Assembly (NCBI GenBank): GCA_024304885.1
Contig: JALJOM010000008.1
Location: 124,001-188,000 of the forward strand
Length of the DNA: 64,000 bases
Origin: Beijerinckiaceae bacterium
Lineage (GTDB): Bacteria > Pseudomonadota > Alphaproteobacteria > Rhizobiales > Beijerinckiaceae
Direction of reading: 5' to 3'
The position numbers and the translations under genes are program-made. Within the stretch, counting starts at the first letter, position 1, and each line of letters begins with the position of its first letter. The notes under the pieces were generated by a model, which searched no databases, was not told the origin of the DNA, and was given only the letters and a program-made list of their open reading frames with translations. Shown here piece after piece: positions 35,875-44,698 of the stretch.

Positions 35875-36453
35875 ATGGCAGACGTCCTGGAAAAACCACA
35901 AACGCCCACGCGGCATCGGCTCGATGTCGATGCCTACACCAAGATGGCCGAGGCCGGCATCATCGCGCGCGAGCTCCGCGTCGAGCTGATCGACGGGCAG
36001 ATCATCGACATGCCCGCGATCGGCAGCCCGCATGCGGGGATCACGAAAAGGCTCAATCGGCTCTTCGGACGGGCGGCAGCGGACGGCTTGGTGCTCGTTT
36101 CCGTTCAAGACCCGCTGCGGCTCGACAGGTTCAACGAACCGGAGCCCGATATCTCGGTGCTGAAGCCGCGCGCCGACGATTATACCACGGGCCACCCGAG
36201 CGCCGCCGACGTGCTCCTGCTCGTCGAGGTCTCGGAGAGCTCGCTCGCTTATGACCGCGGAATCAAGCTCCCGCTCTACGCGCGTTTCGGCGTGCCGGAA
36301 GTGTGGATCGTGGATGCCGCCGGCGCGGCCGTAGAGGTCTACCGCGAGCCGTGCGACGGCACCTACGGGTCGAACGAGCGGTTGTCGCAAGGGAGGCTCT
36401 CGCCTTCCCTCGTCCCCTCGATCGCGATCGAGGTCGCCGCGCTCGTCGCGTGA
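35875..36453 (+). CDS. Uma2 family endonuclease-fold protein
   Basis: The 192-residue product has the PD-(D/E)xK fold of the Uma2 family, with EPDISVLKP (about 96-104) and LLVEVSESS (about 120-128) as the likely catalytic region, and the YARFGVPEVWIVD segment. The biological role of Uma2 proteins is not settled; they are often multicopy and near mobile sequences. GGAGG lies six bases upstream of the ATG, directly after a repeat copy, so the repeat forms its 5' flank. Confidence 0.82.
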   Translation: MADVLEKPQTPTRHRLDVDAYTKMAEAGIIARELRVELIDGQIIDMPAIGSPHAGITKRLNRLFGRAAADGLVLVSVQDPLRLDRFNEPEPDISVLKPRADDYTTGHPSAADVLLLVEVSESSLAYDRGIKLPLYARFGVPEVWIVDAAGAAVEVYREPCDGTYGSNERLSQGRLSPSLVPSIAIEVAALVA

Positions 36454-36539
36454 CACAGCCGACGAGGTGCGGTAACCGCAGCTTTCCAAGGCGCCGCAAC
36501 CGGTGCCGAGTGAACCGTAAACCGTAGACGAGCTCGGGA

Positions 36540-37079
36540 TCAGGGCACGAGCACGCAGAAGTCGTCGATCGCGATCGACTGGAGCAAGGACAGGTCGGAT
36601 GAACTTGCCCGAGAGAAGGTCGCCTGTATGAAGTAGGCGTAGGTCTGGAAGTCGAAGTTGTGATTGAAGCAGACCGAGCGCCGCTGGAAATCGAATTCGG
36701 GCGCGGAGCTGTTGCTGTCGAAGGTCACGACGTTGCTCGTCACGCCGCTGACGAGATTATGCCGTACGAGTGCAACTCTGATACGCTCTGTCTCTCGGGT
36801 GCGCGAAAACCGGACGATCAATCCGCGAGAGCCGGACCGGTCGGGAATGTTCAAGACCGGGATGTCGTAATAGGCGTTGAAGCTCGAGGATGCGGCGCCG
36901 AGCCGGAATCCCATGACGCTCCTCGAAGCTGCGTAGCTTCCGACGCCTTGTTCATCCACGTGGCCGGTCGAGCCGACCGTGCTCCAGAGGATTCCGGCTT
37001 CGGCGATGCTCGAGCCGAGCATTATTGACAAAGCGGCCGCAATGCCGCGCCAGCAGCTCATAGATGCGCTCTTGTCCAT
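36540..37079 (-). CDS. Secreted protein of unknown function
   Basis: The 179-residue product has a signal peptide (hydrophobic core about 10-24, cleavage near AEA at 26-28). The mature part is polar and beta-rich, with SVMGFRLGAASSSFNAYYDIPVLN and FDFQTYAYFIQATFSRA; two cysteines (in VCFNH and DDFCVL) may form a disulfide near the C-terminus. No family was recognised. Codon use is slightly less GC-biased than in nearby genes. It is probably periplasmic or extracellular. Confidence 0.7.
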   Translation of the reverse strand: MDKSASMSCWRGIAAALSIMLGSSIAEAGILWSTVGSTGHVDEQGVGSYAASRSVMGFRLGAASSSFNAYYDIPVLNIPDRSGSRGLIVRFSRTRETERIRVALVRHNLVSGVTSNVVTFDSNSSAPEFDFQRRSVCFNHNFDFQTYAYFIQATFSRASSSDLSLLQSIAIDDFCVLVP

Positions 37080-37806
37080 GTGATTCTTCCGGCATGCTTC
37101 GGGTTTCGCGCTCCGTTCATGGCTCGCTGCAACTCCCGCCGGCTGTGCGCACTGTCACTTCGCCGCCCGGCTCGGCGATACGCCCAGCCGAATGGAGCGT
37201 TGACAGCGCGGGCGTTTGGAGTCCTGTGCACCCGCGACGCTCGAGGCCGTATCGAGTGCCGGAATCTCGAGCATTTCCCTAAACCTTGGGTCGGCGGACC
37301 AGGTCTGCCCCTTGATCTTGTGCGAACAAACCGGGATTCGGCGCCCGACGCCGATTCGGCCGCGATTCGTTCGTCACCCGTTCGTCGCCGCGTCAGCGAG
37401 CCTCGCCCGGCTGCGAAATCGCCATGGAATCAAGGCAAGAGTCACCCTTCGAGAAATTCCTCCGTCCGTGGCGCGGCAAACAGCGATTCGCACGCAGCGC
37501 GCCTTGTGATAAAGAACGAGGCACGGTGCCCGGGCATCCGCCATTTTGGAAGGTGGATCGCTCACCAGGCTTCGATCCGCGATCCGGGCATCCGAGCACC
37601 GCGCCGAGATGGCCGGATCGACCCTCCGACGCCGCTTACCACGGCGCCTTCTTCCGGCCATGACGCCAGAGGAGCCTCCCCGCCCAGAAAGCCAGACCGT
37701 CTGCCCGGAACCCTTCGACGCTCCACGAGAGCTGCTTGGTTTTTCGCATTTTCGGGACGCGAGCCCTTGCCGGATCGCTCGAGAATGCTCACGCGCCGAA
37801 CGACCC
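37080..37806. other. Long gap before the Suv3-like helicase
   Basis: The 727-base gap has several GC-driven open frames without recognisable products. It contains a partial reverse family A repeat at 37741-37790. Two copies of CCGGGCATCCG occur about 55 bases apart near 37530-37590. Nothing else is supported. Confidence 0.4.
37741..37790 (-). repeat. Partial repeat family A copy
   Basis: TTTTCGCATTTTCGGGACGC and CGAGAATGCTC match reversed blocks of the family, with the middle diverged. It lies in frame with the helicase gene upstream extension, which supports a start after it at 37807. Confidence 0.5.
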
Positions 37807-40800
37807 ATGAACCTTCCCTTTCCGGCGGCCGGACGGCAGAAGCGCGATCGCGCAAAAGATCGCGCCCTCGGGGTGAGCGTCGTGCTCGGCCCGACCAATA
37901 CGGGCAAGACCCATTACGCCATCGAGCGGATGCTCTCTCATTCCAGCGGGATGATTGGCCTGCCGCTGCGCCTCCTCGCGCGCGAAGTCTATAATAGATG
38001 CATCGCGAGGGTCGGCAGTGAGGCCGTGGCCCTCGTGACCGGCGAGGAGAAGATCAAGCCGAAGGCGCCGCGCTATTGGATCTCCACCCTCGAGGCCATG
38101 CCGCGCGACATCGACGTCGATTTCGTCGCGGTGGACGAGATCCAGCTCTCGGCCGACCTCGACCGCGGCCATATCTTCACCGATCGGCTGTTGCACCGGC
38201 GCGGCCGCGAGGAGACGCTTTTGATCGGCGCCGCCACCATGCAGCGCGCGGTGCAGGAGCTCGTGCCCGGAGCCAGGATGGTCTCGCGCCCGCGGCTTTC
38301 GAAGTTGAGCTTCGCGGGCGAGCGCAAGATCGCGCGGCTGCCGCGGCGCAGCGCCATCGTCGCCTTCTCGGCGGAGGACGTCTATGCGATCGCCGAGTGG
38401 ATCCGGCGCCAGCGCGGCGGCGCGGCCGTGGTGCTCGGCGCCTTGTCGCCGCGGACCCGCAACGCCCAGGTCGAGATGTTCCAGAACGGCGACGTGGAGT
38501 ACATCGTCGCGACCGACGCGATCGGGATGGGCCTCAATCTCGACGTGGATCACATCGCCTTCGCCGCGGACCGCAAGTTCGACGGCTGGCAATATCGCCG
38601 CCTGACCCCGGCCGAGCTCGGCCAGATCGCAGGACGCGCCGGCCGGCATCTGAACGACGGCACCTTCGGGACCACGGGACGTTGCGCGCCCTTCGATGCC
38701 GAGCTCGTCGAGGCCCTGGAGGACCACAGGTTCGACCCCGTATCCATGTTGCAATGGCGCAACAGCGATCTCGATTTTTCGTCGATCGCGGACCTCGCGG
38801 CCTCGCTCGACGTGCTGCCGAAGGAGCCGGGCCTGACCCGCGCGCCGCTCGCCGAGGACCAGATGGTTCTCGATATCGCCGCGCGCGACGAGAGCGTCGC
38901 CCGCGCGGTGAAGACCCGCGCCGATCTCGCGAGACTCTGGGATTGTTGCCAAATTCCTGATTACAGGAAGGTTTCACCGGCTGCACACGCCGAGCTCGTG
39001 CTTTCCGTCTTCGGCTTCGTGGTGCGGGCCGGGCATATTCCCGACGACTGGTTCGCCCGCCATGTCGCGGCGCTCGACCGCACCGACGGCGACATCGATA
39101 CGCTGTCGGCACGGATCGCGCAGGTCCGGACCTGGACCTTCATCGCCAACCGGCCGGACTGGATGAGCGATCCGGAGCATTGGCAGGGCGTCGCGCGTCA
39201 GGTAGAGGACTCCTTGTCGGACGCTCTGCATGAACGTCTCGCCCAGAGGTTCGTGGACCGCCGGACGAGCGTTCTCATGCGCCGCTTGAGAGAAAACGTC
39301 ATGCTGGAAGCGGAAGTGACCCCGAGCGGCGACGTGATGGTCGAGGGACAGCACGTCGGCCAGTTGAGCGGTTTTCGCTTCACCCCCGACCCGCAGGCCG
39401 CCGGTGAGGCCGCGAAAGCCTTGAATGCCGCAGCGATGAAGGCGCTCGCCGGCGAGATCGAAGGCCGCGCGACCCGTGTGAACGAGGCCGTCGACGAGGC
39501 CTTCGTGCTGACCAACGACGGAACCATCCGATGGCTCGGGGAGCCGGTCGGCAAGATCGCGGCCGGCGCCCATGTCCTGGAGCCCACCGCCTGCGTCCTC
39601 GCCGACGAGCACTCGAGCGGCGCTCTTCTCGACATGGTGAAGCGCCGGCTGGATCTCTGGCTCGCGCAGCATGTGCGGAAGCTGCTCGGACCCTTGGTCG
39701 AGCTCGAGAAGGCCGAGGGGCTCGAGGGCATGGCACGCGGCATCGCGTTCCAGATCGCCGAAGCCCTGGGTGTCCTCGACCGCGCCCGCGTGGCCGACGA
39801 CGTCAAGGGCTTGTCGCAAGAGGCGCGCTCGGGCCTGCGCAAGCTCGGGGTGCGGTTCGGCGCCTATCATCTTTATCTGCCGAGCCTCGTGAAGCCGGCG
39901 CCGCGCGCGCTCGCGGCGCAGCTCTGGGCCTTGAAGAACGGCGGCGTCGAGGAGGTGAAGGGCCTCGACGACGTGCCGCATCTCGCCGCCTCCGGCCGCA
40001 CTTCCTTCGCCGCCGACAAGGAGGTCCCGGCCGGGCTCTATCGCGCCGCCGGGTTCCGGGTCTGCGGCGATCGCGCGGTCCGCGTCGATATTCTCGAACG
40101 GCTCGCCGACCTCATTCGTCCTGCCGTCACCTACCGCCCCGGCGTGACCCCCGGCCCGCCGCCGCAAGGCACCGCCGACGGCGACGGGTTCGTCGTGACC
40201 GTCGCAATGACCTCGCTCGCCGGCTGCGCCGGGGAAAGCTTCGCCTCGATCCTGCGCTCGCTCGGCTATGTGGCCACCGCACGAAAGGGTCCGGCGATCA
40301 CGGTTCCGCTTCTCGCCGCGGCTCCTGTCACGCCGCTCGAGGTGGCCGAATCCGCTGCGCCGACCGAAGGCGAAGCTCCCGCCGCAACGGCGCTCGCCGA
40401 GGCCGAGGAGCAGGCCGAGCCGGTCGCCTCCGACTGCGAGCCGGCACCTGAGCCGGACTATGCGGTCGGCGCGGAAAGCCCGGCGCTCCCCGAGACCTCT
40501 CTCGAGGCGCTCCCGCCGGAGGTGGAGGCTCCCGCGGACCTGCCTGAAGCCGTGCCGGAGTCGTCCTGCGCCGCAGTCGAGGCAGAGCCGGCGGAGGAGC
40601 CGCTGATCGAGGTCTGGAAGCCGCAGCGCCATCATCACCAAGGACGCCGCTCGCAGGACGCTCGGGCGAGGCGCCGGCCGCCCGACCGGAAAGGAGCCGC
40701 GGATCCTTCGGACGGGCGCGCGGGTACCGCCGCGAAATCTGGAGAGGCCGATGCGGCCGCGATCCAGGCCCGACCGCGAGGCTATGACGCGAAGCCTGCG

Positions 40801-41088
40801 GGCGACGGACGCCGCGGCTTCGATCGCGGTTCGCCCGGCGAGGACCGGACGCGCTCCCGCGAAAGGCCGGGGGGCGGGCCGAGCGAGCAGCGGCCGCGCC
40901 AGGATGCTCCGCGCGACAGGCACAACGGACGGAGCGCAGCGTCCCGCGCGAGCGACGAAGCGCGGCAGGCGCCGCACCAGCAGGGCCCGAGAAAAGCCCA
41001 GGAGCGCGCGCCCGACCCGAATTCCCCTTTCGCCAAGCTGCTCGTGCTCAAGGCGAAGCTCGAGGAGAAGGACAAGCACAATCATTGA
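37807..41088 (+). CDS. Suv3/MgpS-like DExH helicase with long disordered tail
   Basis: The 1093-residue product has the Suv3 (mitochondrial RNA helicase) layout common in alphaproteobacteria: Walker A GPTNTGKT (28-35), DEIQ (about 117-120, the DExH box), GAATM, motif VI QIAGRAGRH, and a C-terminal Suv3-like domain. The last 240 residues are low complexity: an Ala/Glu/Pro-rich acidic stretch (about 835-935), then Arg/Gly/Asp-rich basic sequence (about 940-1070), ending in a short helix. The tail suggests RNA binding or phase-separation-like behaviour, which is inference. The ATG at 37807 was chosen because a repeat copy lies in the frame upstream. Confidence 0.85.
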   Translation: MNLPFPAAGRQKRDRAKDRALGVSVVLGPTNTGKTHYAIERMLSHSSGMIGLPLRLLAREVYNRCIARVGSEAVALVTGEEKIKPKAPRYWISTLEAMPRDIDVDFVAVDEIQLSADLDRGHIFTDRLLHRRGREETLLIGAATMQRAVQELVPGARMVSRPRLSKLSFAGERKIARLPRRSAIVAFSAEDVYAIAEWIRRQRGGAAVVLGALSPRTRNAQVEMFQNGDVEYIVATDAIGMGLNLDVDHIAFAADRKFDGWQYRRLTPAELGQIAGRAGRHLNDGTFGTTGRCAPFDAELVEALEDHRFDPVSMLQWRNSDLDFSSIADLAASLDVLPKEPGLTRAPLAEDQMVLDIAARDESVARAVKTRADLARLWDCCQIPDYRKVSPAAHAELVLSVFGFVVRAGHIPDDWFARHVAALDRTDGDIDTLSARIAQVRTWTFIANRPDWMSDPEHWQGVARQVEDSLSDALHERLAQRFVDRRTSVLMRRLRENVMLEAEVTPSGDVMVEGQHVGQLSGFRFTPDPQAAGEAAKALNAAAMKALAGEIEGRATRVNEAVDEAFVLTNDGTIRWLGEPVGKIAAGAHVLEPTACVLADEHSSGALLDMVKRRLDLWLAQHVRKLLGPLVELEKAEGLEGMARGIAFQIAEALGVLDRARVADDVKGLSQEARSGLRKLGVRFGAYHLYLPSLVKPAPRALAAQLWALKNGGVEEVKGLDDVPHLAASGRTSFAADKEVPAGLYRAAGFRVCGDRAVRVDILERLADLIRPAVTYRPGVTPGPPPQGTADGDGFVVTVAMTSLAGCAGESFASILRSLGYVATARKGPAITVPLLAAAPVTPLEVAESAAPTEGEAPAATALAEAEEQAEPVASDCEPAPEPDYAVGAESPALPETSLEALPPEVEAPADLPEAVPESSCAAVEAEPAEEPLIEVWKPQRHHHQGRRSQDARARRRPPDRKGAADPSDGRAGTAAKSGEADAAAIQARPRGYDAKPAGDGRRGFDRGSPGEDRTRSRERPGGGPSEQRPRQDAPRDRHNGRSAASRASDEARQAPHQQGPRKAQERAPDPNSPFAKLLVLKAKLEEKDKHNH

Positions 41089-41121
41089 GCGGAACCCTGC
41101 TCTCCGAGCCGGCTCGACGCG

Positions 41122-41238
41122 CTAGGTCACGACGGCTTTGGATCGAATCGATCCAAAGTCATGAAACGTGATCGATTTCAAAAGTTTAGAGCGGGATGCG
41201 GGCGGAAGTGCGCTGTGCGCTTTTCCTCATCCCGCTCT
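41122..41238 (-). repeat. Repeat family B copy
   Basis: CTTTGGATCG (41136-41145) pairs with CGATCCAAAG (41149-41158) over a 3-base loop, followed by ATGAAACGTGATCGATTTC, AGTTTAGAGCGGGATGCGGG and CTCATCCCGCTC. It lies directly before a family A copy. Confidence 0.75.
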
Positions 41239-41341
41239 CGAGCAATTTCCAGCGAAGTGGATGCCACTTCGCGTCGTGAAGTTGCGATATGACAGGAATG
41301 TAGAGCTGGTTTCCGATTCAGTTGGATCGGAAGCCGCTCTA
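41238..41341 (+). repeat. Repeat family A copy
   Basis: CGAGCAATTTCCAGCGAAGTGG, CACTTCGCGTCGTGAAGTTGCG and a terminal stem GAGCTGGTTTCCGATTC...GATCGGAAGCCGCTC. It sits in the gap after the helicase gene. Confidence 0.8.
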
Positions 41342-41430
41342 AGGCTTTGGATGCCCTTGTTTCCGCCATCTTCGAGGCGCGAGCTGAAGCGGAGATCGCG
41401 CCGGGCGAATCGCGAGCGGGTCAGCCTGCC

Positions 41431-41535
41431 CTAGCGCAATTTCCAGCGAAGCGGCTACCAGTTCGCGTCGCGAAATTGCGACAATTCAAGGGTGTAGAGA
41501 GGGTTTCCGATTCCGCCGGATCGAAACCGCTCAAA
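41431..41535 (+). repeat. Repeat family A copy
   Basis: CTAGCGCAATTTCCAGCGAAG, GTTCGCGTCGCGAAATTGCG and AGAGAGGGTTTCCGATTC...GATCGAAACCGCTC. It is the second A copy in this gap, in the same orientation and about 90 bases apart. Confidence 0.8.
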
Positions 41536-41615
41536 GGGGTCGCCGAGGTGGAACGCATGCCGGATTCGAGATCAGGATGACCTCGAGCCGAGCGGCATTT
41601 ACGTGGAAGAGCAAG

Positions 41616-42152
41616 ATGCGCACGAGCCTGTTCGTCGTCCTTTTCACGAGCCTTTGCTGGAGCGGCATTGCGTCGGCGCAAGTGCCGACGCTCAATCGGG
41701 GCGGAGGTGTCGCCGGCACCGGTCTCGGCGTGGGCGCCGGCGCCGCCGGGGTTCAGACGACTACGCCTCCTACGTTCAACCGAGGGCGTTCCGCGATCGT
41801 GGTCCTCGGGACCGGCCATATCGGAGCCGGCACAGGCGGTCTCGGCCAAGGGATGGGGAATGCCGTCGGGGGCATCAACAATACCGCGATCGGAGTCGGA
41901 ACAGGGGGCATGGGCGACGCTACGTCGTGGGGAAGCAACACCGGGGGAATCATCGGGTCCGGTCGTGCTCAAGATGCCGGAGCCGGTGGCATCAAGGATA
42001 CGGCGGGAAACCAGTACGGGCTGAACACCGGCGGCATCAACGGATCCAATATCGGGGCCGGCACGGGCGGCATTTCCGACCTCAACTCCCTCGGAGCGCA
42101 GACCGGCGGGACCCGCGAGAACAATGCCCCTCGCCTGAGCGTCAGTCGGTAG
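41616..42152 (+). CDS. Secreted glycine-rich repeat protein
   Basis: The 178-residue product has a classical signal peptide (hydrophobic core about 4-17, cleavage after ASA at 19-21). The mature part is Gly/Thr/Asn-rich with loose repeats of the form GAGTGG-hydrophobic-G and TGGINGS-like units (for example IGAGTGGLGQG, IGVGTGGMGD, NTGGIIGSG, IGAGTGGISD). Few charges and no cysteines suggest a secreted or surface fibrous or adhesive protein. The start at 41616 is preferred to 41577 because the signal peptide begins there and GGAAGAG is six bases upstream. Repeats surround the gene on both sides. No family was recognised. Confidence 0.6.
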   Translation: MRTSLFVVLFTSLCWSGIASAQVPTLNRGGGVAGTGLGVGAGAAGVQTTTPPTFNRGRSAIVVLGTGHIGAGTGGLGQGMGNAVGGINNTAIGVGTGGMGDATSWGSNTGGIIGSGRAQDAGAGGIKDTAGNQYGLNTGGINGSNIGAGTGGISDLNSLGAQTGGTRENNAPRLSVSR

Positions 42153-42259
42153 CGCGGTTTCCGATCCCGCGGGCTCGGAAGCCAAGTCTCCATCCAAGTT
42201 TCCATCATTGTCTTGTCGCGCTTTCGCGAAGCGAACCGGGTTCGACGGAAATTGCTCTC
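42150..42259 (-). repeat. Repeat family A copy, reverse, partly diverged
   Basis: TAGCGCGGTTTCCGATCCCG...GCTCGGAAGCC, then TTGTCGCGCTTTCGCGAAGCG and GGAAATTGCTCTCG. Its first TAG is the stop codon of the glycine-rich gene. Confidence 0.65.
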
Positions 42260-42379
42260 GATCACGTTTCATGACTTTGGATCGATTCGATCCAAAGTCA
42301 TGAAACGTGATCGATTCCAAAAAGTTTAGAGCGGCATGCGGGCGGAAAACCGCTATACACTTCTCCTCATCCCGCTCTT
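42259..42379 (-). repeat. Repeat family B copy with a 26-bp perfect stem
   Basis: Arms 42259-42284 and 42288-42313 are perfectly complementary over 26 bp, with a 3-base loop (ATT); the core is GACTTTGGATCG/CGATCCAAAGTC. The GTTTAGAGCGGCATGCGGGC and CTCATCCCGCTC blocks follow. It is the longest inverted repeat in the window. Confidence 0.85.
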
Positions 42380-42530
42380 GAGCCGAGCCGTCGACAATCG
42401 AACGCTTACGCGCCTCCCGGAGCCGAGGGGCGGACCTCGAGCTTCCACGCTTCGACCCGACCGCTCTCGTTCGGCCAAATGCGCAAAGCGAAGCCTGCGC
42501 CGATCCGGGACACACGAGGGAGGGGCGCAT

Positions 42531-43388
42531 ATGCCTCGGCCGGAGCATCAAAGGCCGCTCGAGCCCGGGGTGCATCGCGACCTCGCCGGGCGGCGGACCT
42601 ATGCGAGCTACCTTCATCTCGATCGCCTGCTCGGCGCCCAGGAGCCCTTGAGCCGGCCGCCGCACCACGACGAGATGCTCTTCATCATCCAGCATCAGGT
42701 CGGCGAGCTGTGGTTCAAGCTCGTGCTCTTCGAGCTGCGCGCCGCCTGCGCACGCATTCGTGCCGACGACCTCGGCCCCTGCGAGAAGATCCTGTCGCGG
42801 GTCAAGGCGATTCTCCGCCAATTGTTCGAGCAATGGGCCGTGCTCGAGACCTTGACGCCGAGCGAATATGCCGAGTTCCGCCAGGTTCTGGGGCCGGCCT
42901 CCGGGCTCCAGTCGCAGCAATACAGGGCGATCGAGTTCATCCTCGGCAACAAGGACGCCCAGATGCTCGACCTTTTCGCCCATGACGAGGCGGCGCGGCG
43001 CGAGCTCGCCGCCCAGCTCGAGAGCCCGAGCCTCTACGACGAGTTCCTGCGCTGGCTCTCGCGCCAGGGCCATGCCGTGCCGCGGGGCTCGATCGAGCGC
43101 GACTGGTCGGAGCCCTACCGGCGCAATCCGGAGCTGATCCCGGTGCTCGCGCGAATCTACGCCGAGCCGCAGGCCCATTGGATGGCCTATGCGCTCTGCG
43201 AGAAGCTCGTCGATATCGACGAGCAGTTCCAGCTCTGGCGGTTCCGGCACATGAAGACCGTCGAGCGCATCATCGGCTACAAGCCGGGGACGGGAGGCAC
43301 CTCGGGAGTGGGCTTCCTGAAGAAGGTCGTCGATCTCTCCTTCTTCCCTGAGCTGCTCGAGGTCAGGAGCGCGATCGGAAACCCGTGA
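42531..43388 (+). CDS. kynA: Tryptophan 2,3-dioxygenase
   Basis: This heme enzyme opens the indole ring of tryptophan to N-formylkynurenine, the first step of the kynurenine pathway. The 285-residue product has the TDO motifs [30 protein letters not shown] (with the conserved distal-pocket His and Phe/Tyr residues), [18 protein letters not shown] and the C-terminal [13 protein letters not shown]. The ATG at 42531 has GAGGGAGG about 8 bases upstream. It overlaps kynU by four bases (GTGA). Confidence 0.94.
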   Translation: MPRPEHQRPLEPGVHRDLAGRRTYASYLHLDRLLGAQEPLSRPPHHDEMLFIIQHQVGELWFKLVLFELRAACARIRADDLGPCEKILSRVKAILRQLFEQWAVLETLTPSEYAEFRQVLGPASGLQSQQYRAIEFILGNKDAQMLDLFAHDEAARRELAAQLESPSLYDEFLRWLSRQGHAVPRGSIERDWSEPYRRNPELIPVLARIYAEPQAHWMAYALCEKLVDIDEQFQLWRFRHMKTVERIIGYKPGTGGTSGVGFLKKVVDLSFFPELLEVRSAIGNP

Positions 43389-44596
43389 CCACCGAGATCG
43401 CGCAGGCCGTCGCGGCGCTGGGGCCGGGGCCGCTCGACGAGGCGGGGCTCCGCCGCCACATCGACCCGCTGTTCTCGCGGGTGCTTCGCGAGAACCGAGG
43501 GCGGATCTGTCTCGCCAATCATTCGCTCGGCCGTCCGCTCGACCGCCTGGCATTTGACGTCGCGGAAGGCCTCGCTCTCTGGTACGGCGAGCTCGACGAG
43601 GCTTGGACCGGCTGGCAGGCCGAGATCGCGCGCTTTCGCGCGAGTATTGCCGCGCTCCTCGGTGCCGCGGGTCCGCACAGCATCGTCCCGAAGGCCAGCG
43701 CCGGCCAGGGCCTGCGCGCCGTGCTCAATTGCTTCGATCGGCCCCTCGCCGTCGTCTCGACGAAGAGCGAGTTCGCCTCGCTCGCCGTGATCCTCGAAGC
43801 CTATGCCGCCCGGGGCCGCGTCCACATGGAATGGGTCGCGCCCGGCTCGGGACGGCGCTATCGCGCGCAGGATTTCGCTCAGGCGCTCGAGGCCCGCCCC
43901 GACCTCCTCGTCCTGTCGCTCGTCCTCTACGACACGGGCCAGCTCGTGAGCGAGATCTCGGCGATCGTCGCGCGCGCCAAGGCCGCGGGCACCCTCGTTC
44001 TCCTCGACCTCTATCACGCGGCCGGAGCCTTGCCGGTCGATGTCGGGGCGCTCGACATCGATTTTGCCATCGGGGGCGGCTACAAATATCTGCGCGGCGG
44101 GCCGGGAGCGGCCTGGCTCTATATCCATCCGCGTCATCTCGAGCGGGGGCTTCGCACCCTCGATATCGGCTGGTTCGCGATGAAGGCCCCTCTTGCTTTC
44201 GAGCGCAAGGCCGAGACTTCATTCGCGCCGGGCGCGGACGGCTGGCTCGAGTCGACGCCGGCCGTGCTGCCGTTCTACCAGGCGCGCGCCGGCCTCGAAT
44301 TCACGCTTCGGATCGGCGTCGAGCGGCTCCGCGCCTATTCCTTGCTGCAGCAAACGCGGCTGGTCGAACGGCTGGCGGCGCACGGCGTGACCGTATTCGG
44401 AGCGGACGAGCCGCACGGCGCCTTCGTCGTGATCGAGGCTCCTCGGGCGGAGGCCTTGGCGGCTCGCCTCCACGCGCGAGGCGTGGTGACGGATGCGCGG
44501 GCGGGCCTGCTCAGGCTCTGCCCCGACATCCTCACGGCCACGAGCGAGCTCGAGGCGGCCGCGCGGCTCGTGGCCGAGGAGCTGCGGGAGTCGTAG
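43385..44596 (+). CDS. kynU: Kynureninase
   Basis: This PLP enzyme cleaves kynurenine or 3-hydroxykynurenine to alanine and (hydroxy)anthranilate. The 403-residue product has the substrate loop NHSLGRP (about 45-51), a PLP-phosphate region ([12 protein letters not shown]), [14 protein letters not shown] with the aspartate and histidine near PLP, and the Schiff-base lysine in [12 protein letters not shown] (about 228-238). The start is GTG at 43385, overlapping the kynA stop. Formylkynurenine formamidase (kynB) is not adjacent and must be elsewhere. Its TAG stop begins a repeat family A copy. Confidence 0.92.
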   Translation: MTTEIAQAVAALGPGPLDEAGLRRHIDPLFSRVLRENRGRICLANHSLGRPLDRLAFDVAEGLALWYGELDEAWTGWQAEIARFRASIAALLGAAGPHSIVPKASAGQGLRAVLNCFDRPLAVVSTKSEFASLAVILEAYAARGRVHMEWVAPGSGRRYRAQDFAQALEARPDLLVLSLVLYDTGQLVSEISAIVARAKAAGTLVLLDLYHAAGALPVDVGALDIDFAIGGGYKYLRGGPGAAWLYIHPRHLERGLRTLDIGWFAMKAPLAFERKAETSFAPGADGWLESTPAVLPFYQARAGLEFTLRIGVERLRAYSLLQQTRLVERLAAHGVTVFGADEPHGAFVVIEAPRAEALAARLHARGVVTDARAGLLRLCPDILTATSELEAAARLVAEELRES

Positions 44597-44695
44597 AGTG
44601 GCTTCCGATCCGGCTGAATCGGAAACCACTCTACGTTCTTAGCGTGTCGCAATTTCGCGACGCAAAGCGGTATCCGCTTCGCTGGAAATTGCTCC
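44594..44695 (-). repeat. Repeat family A copy filling a convergent gap
   Basis: TAGAGTGGCTTCCGATCCGG...GAATCGGAAACCACTCTACG, then TGTCGCAATTTCGCGACGC and CGCTGGAAATTGCTC. It runs from the kynU stop codon to three bases before the hpnN stop, so it forms the whole gap between the convergent genes and probably acts as a shared terminator. Confidence 0.8.
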
Positions 44696-44698
44696 AGG

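Noticed and set aside
37528-37590. Two CCGGGCATCCG direct repeats
   Set aside because: They are short and GC-rich, with only two copies, and no element is visible between them.
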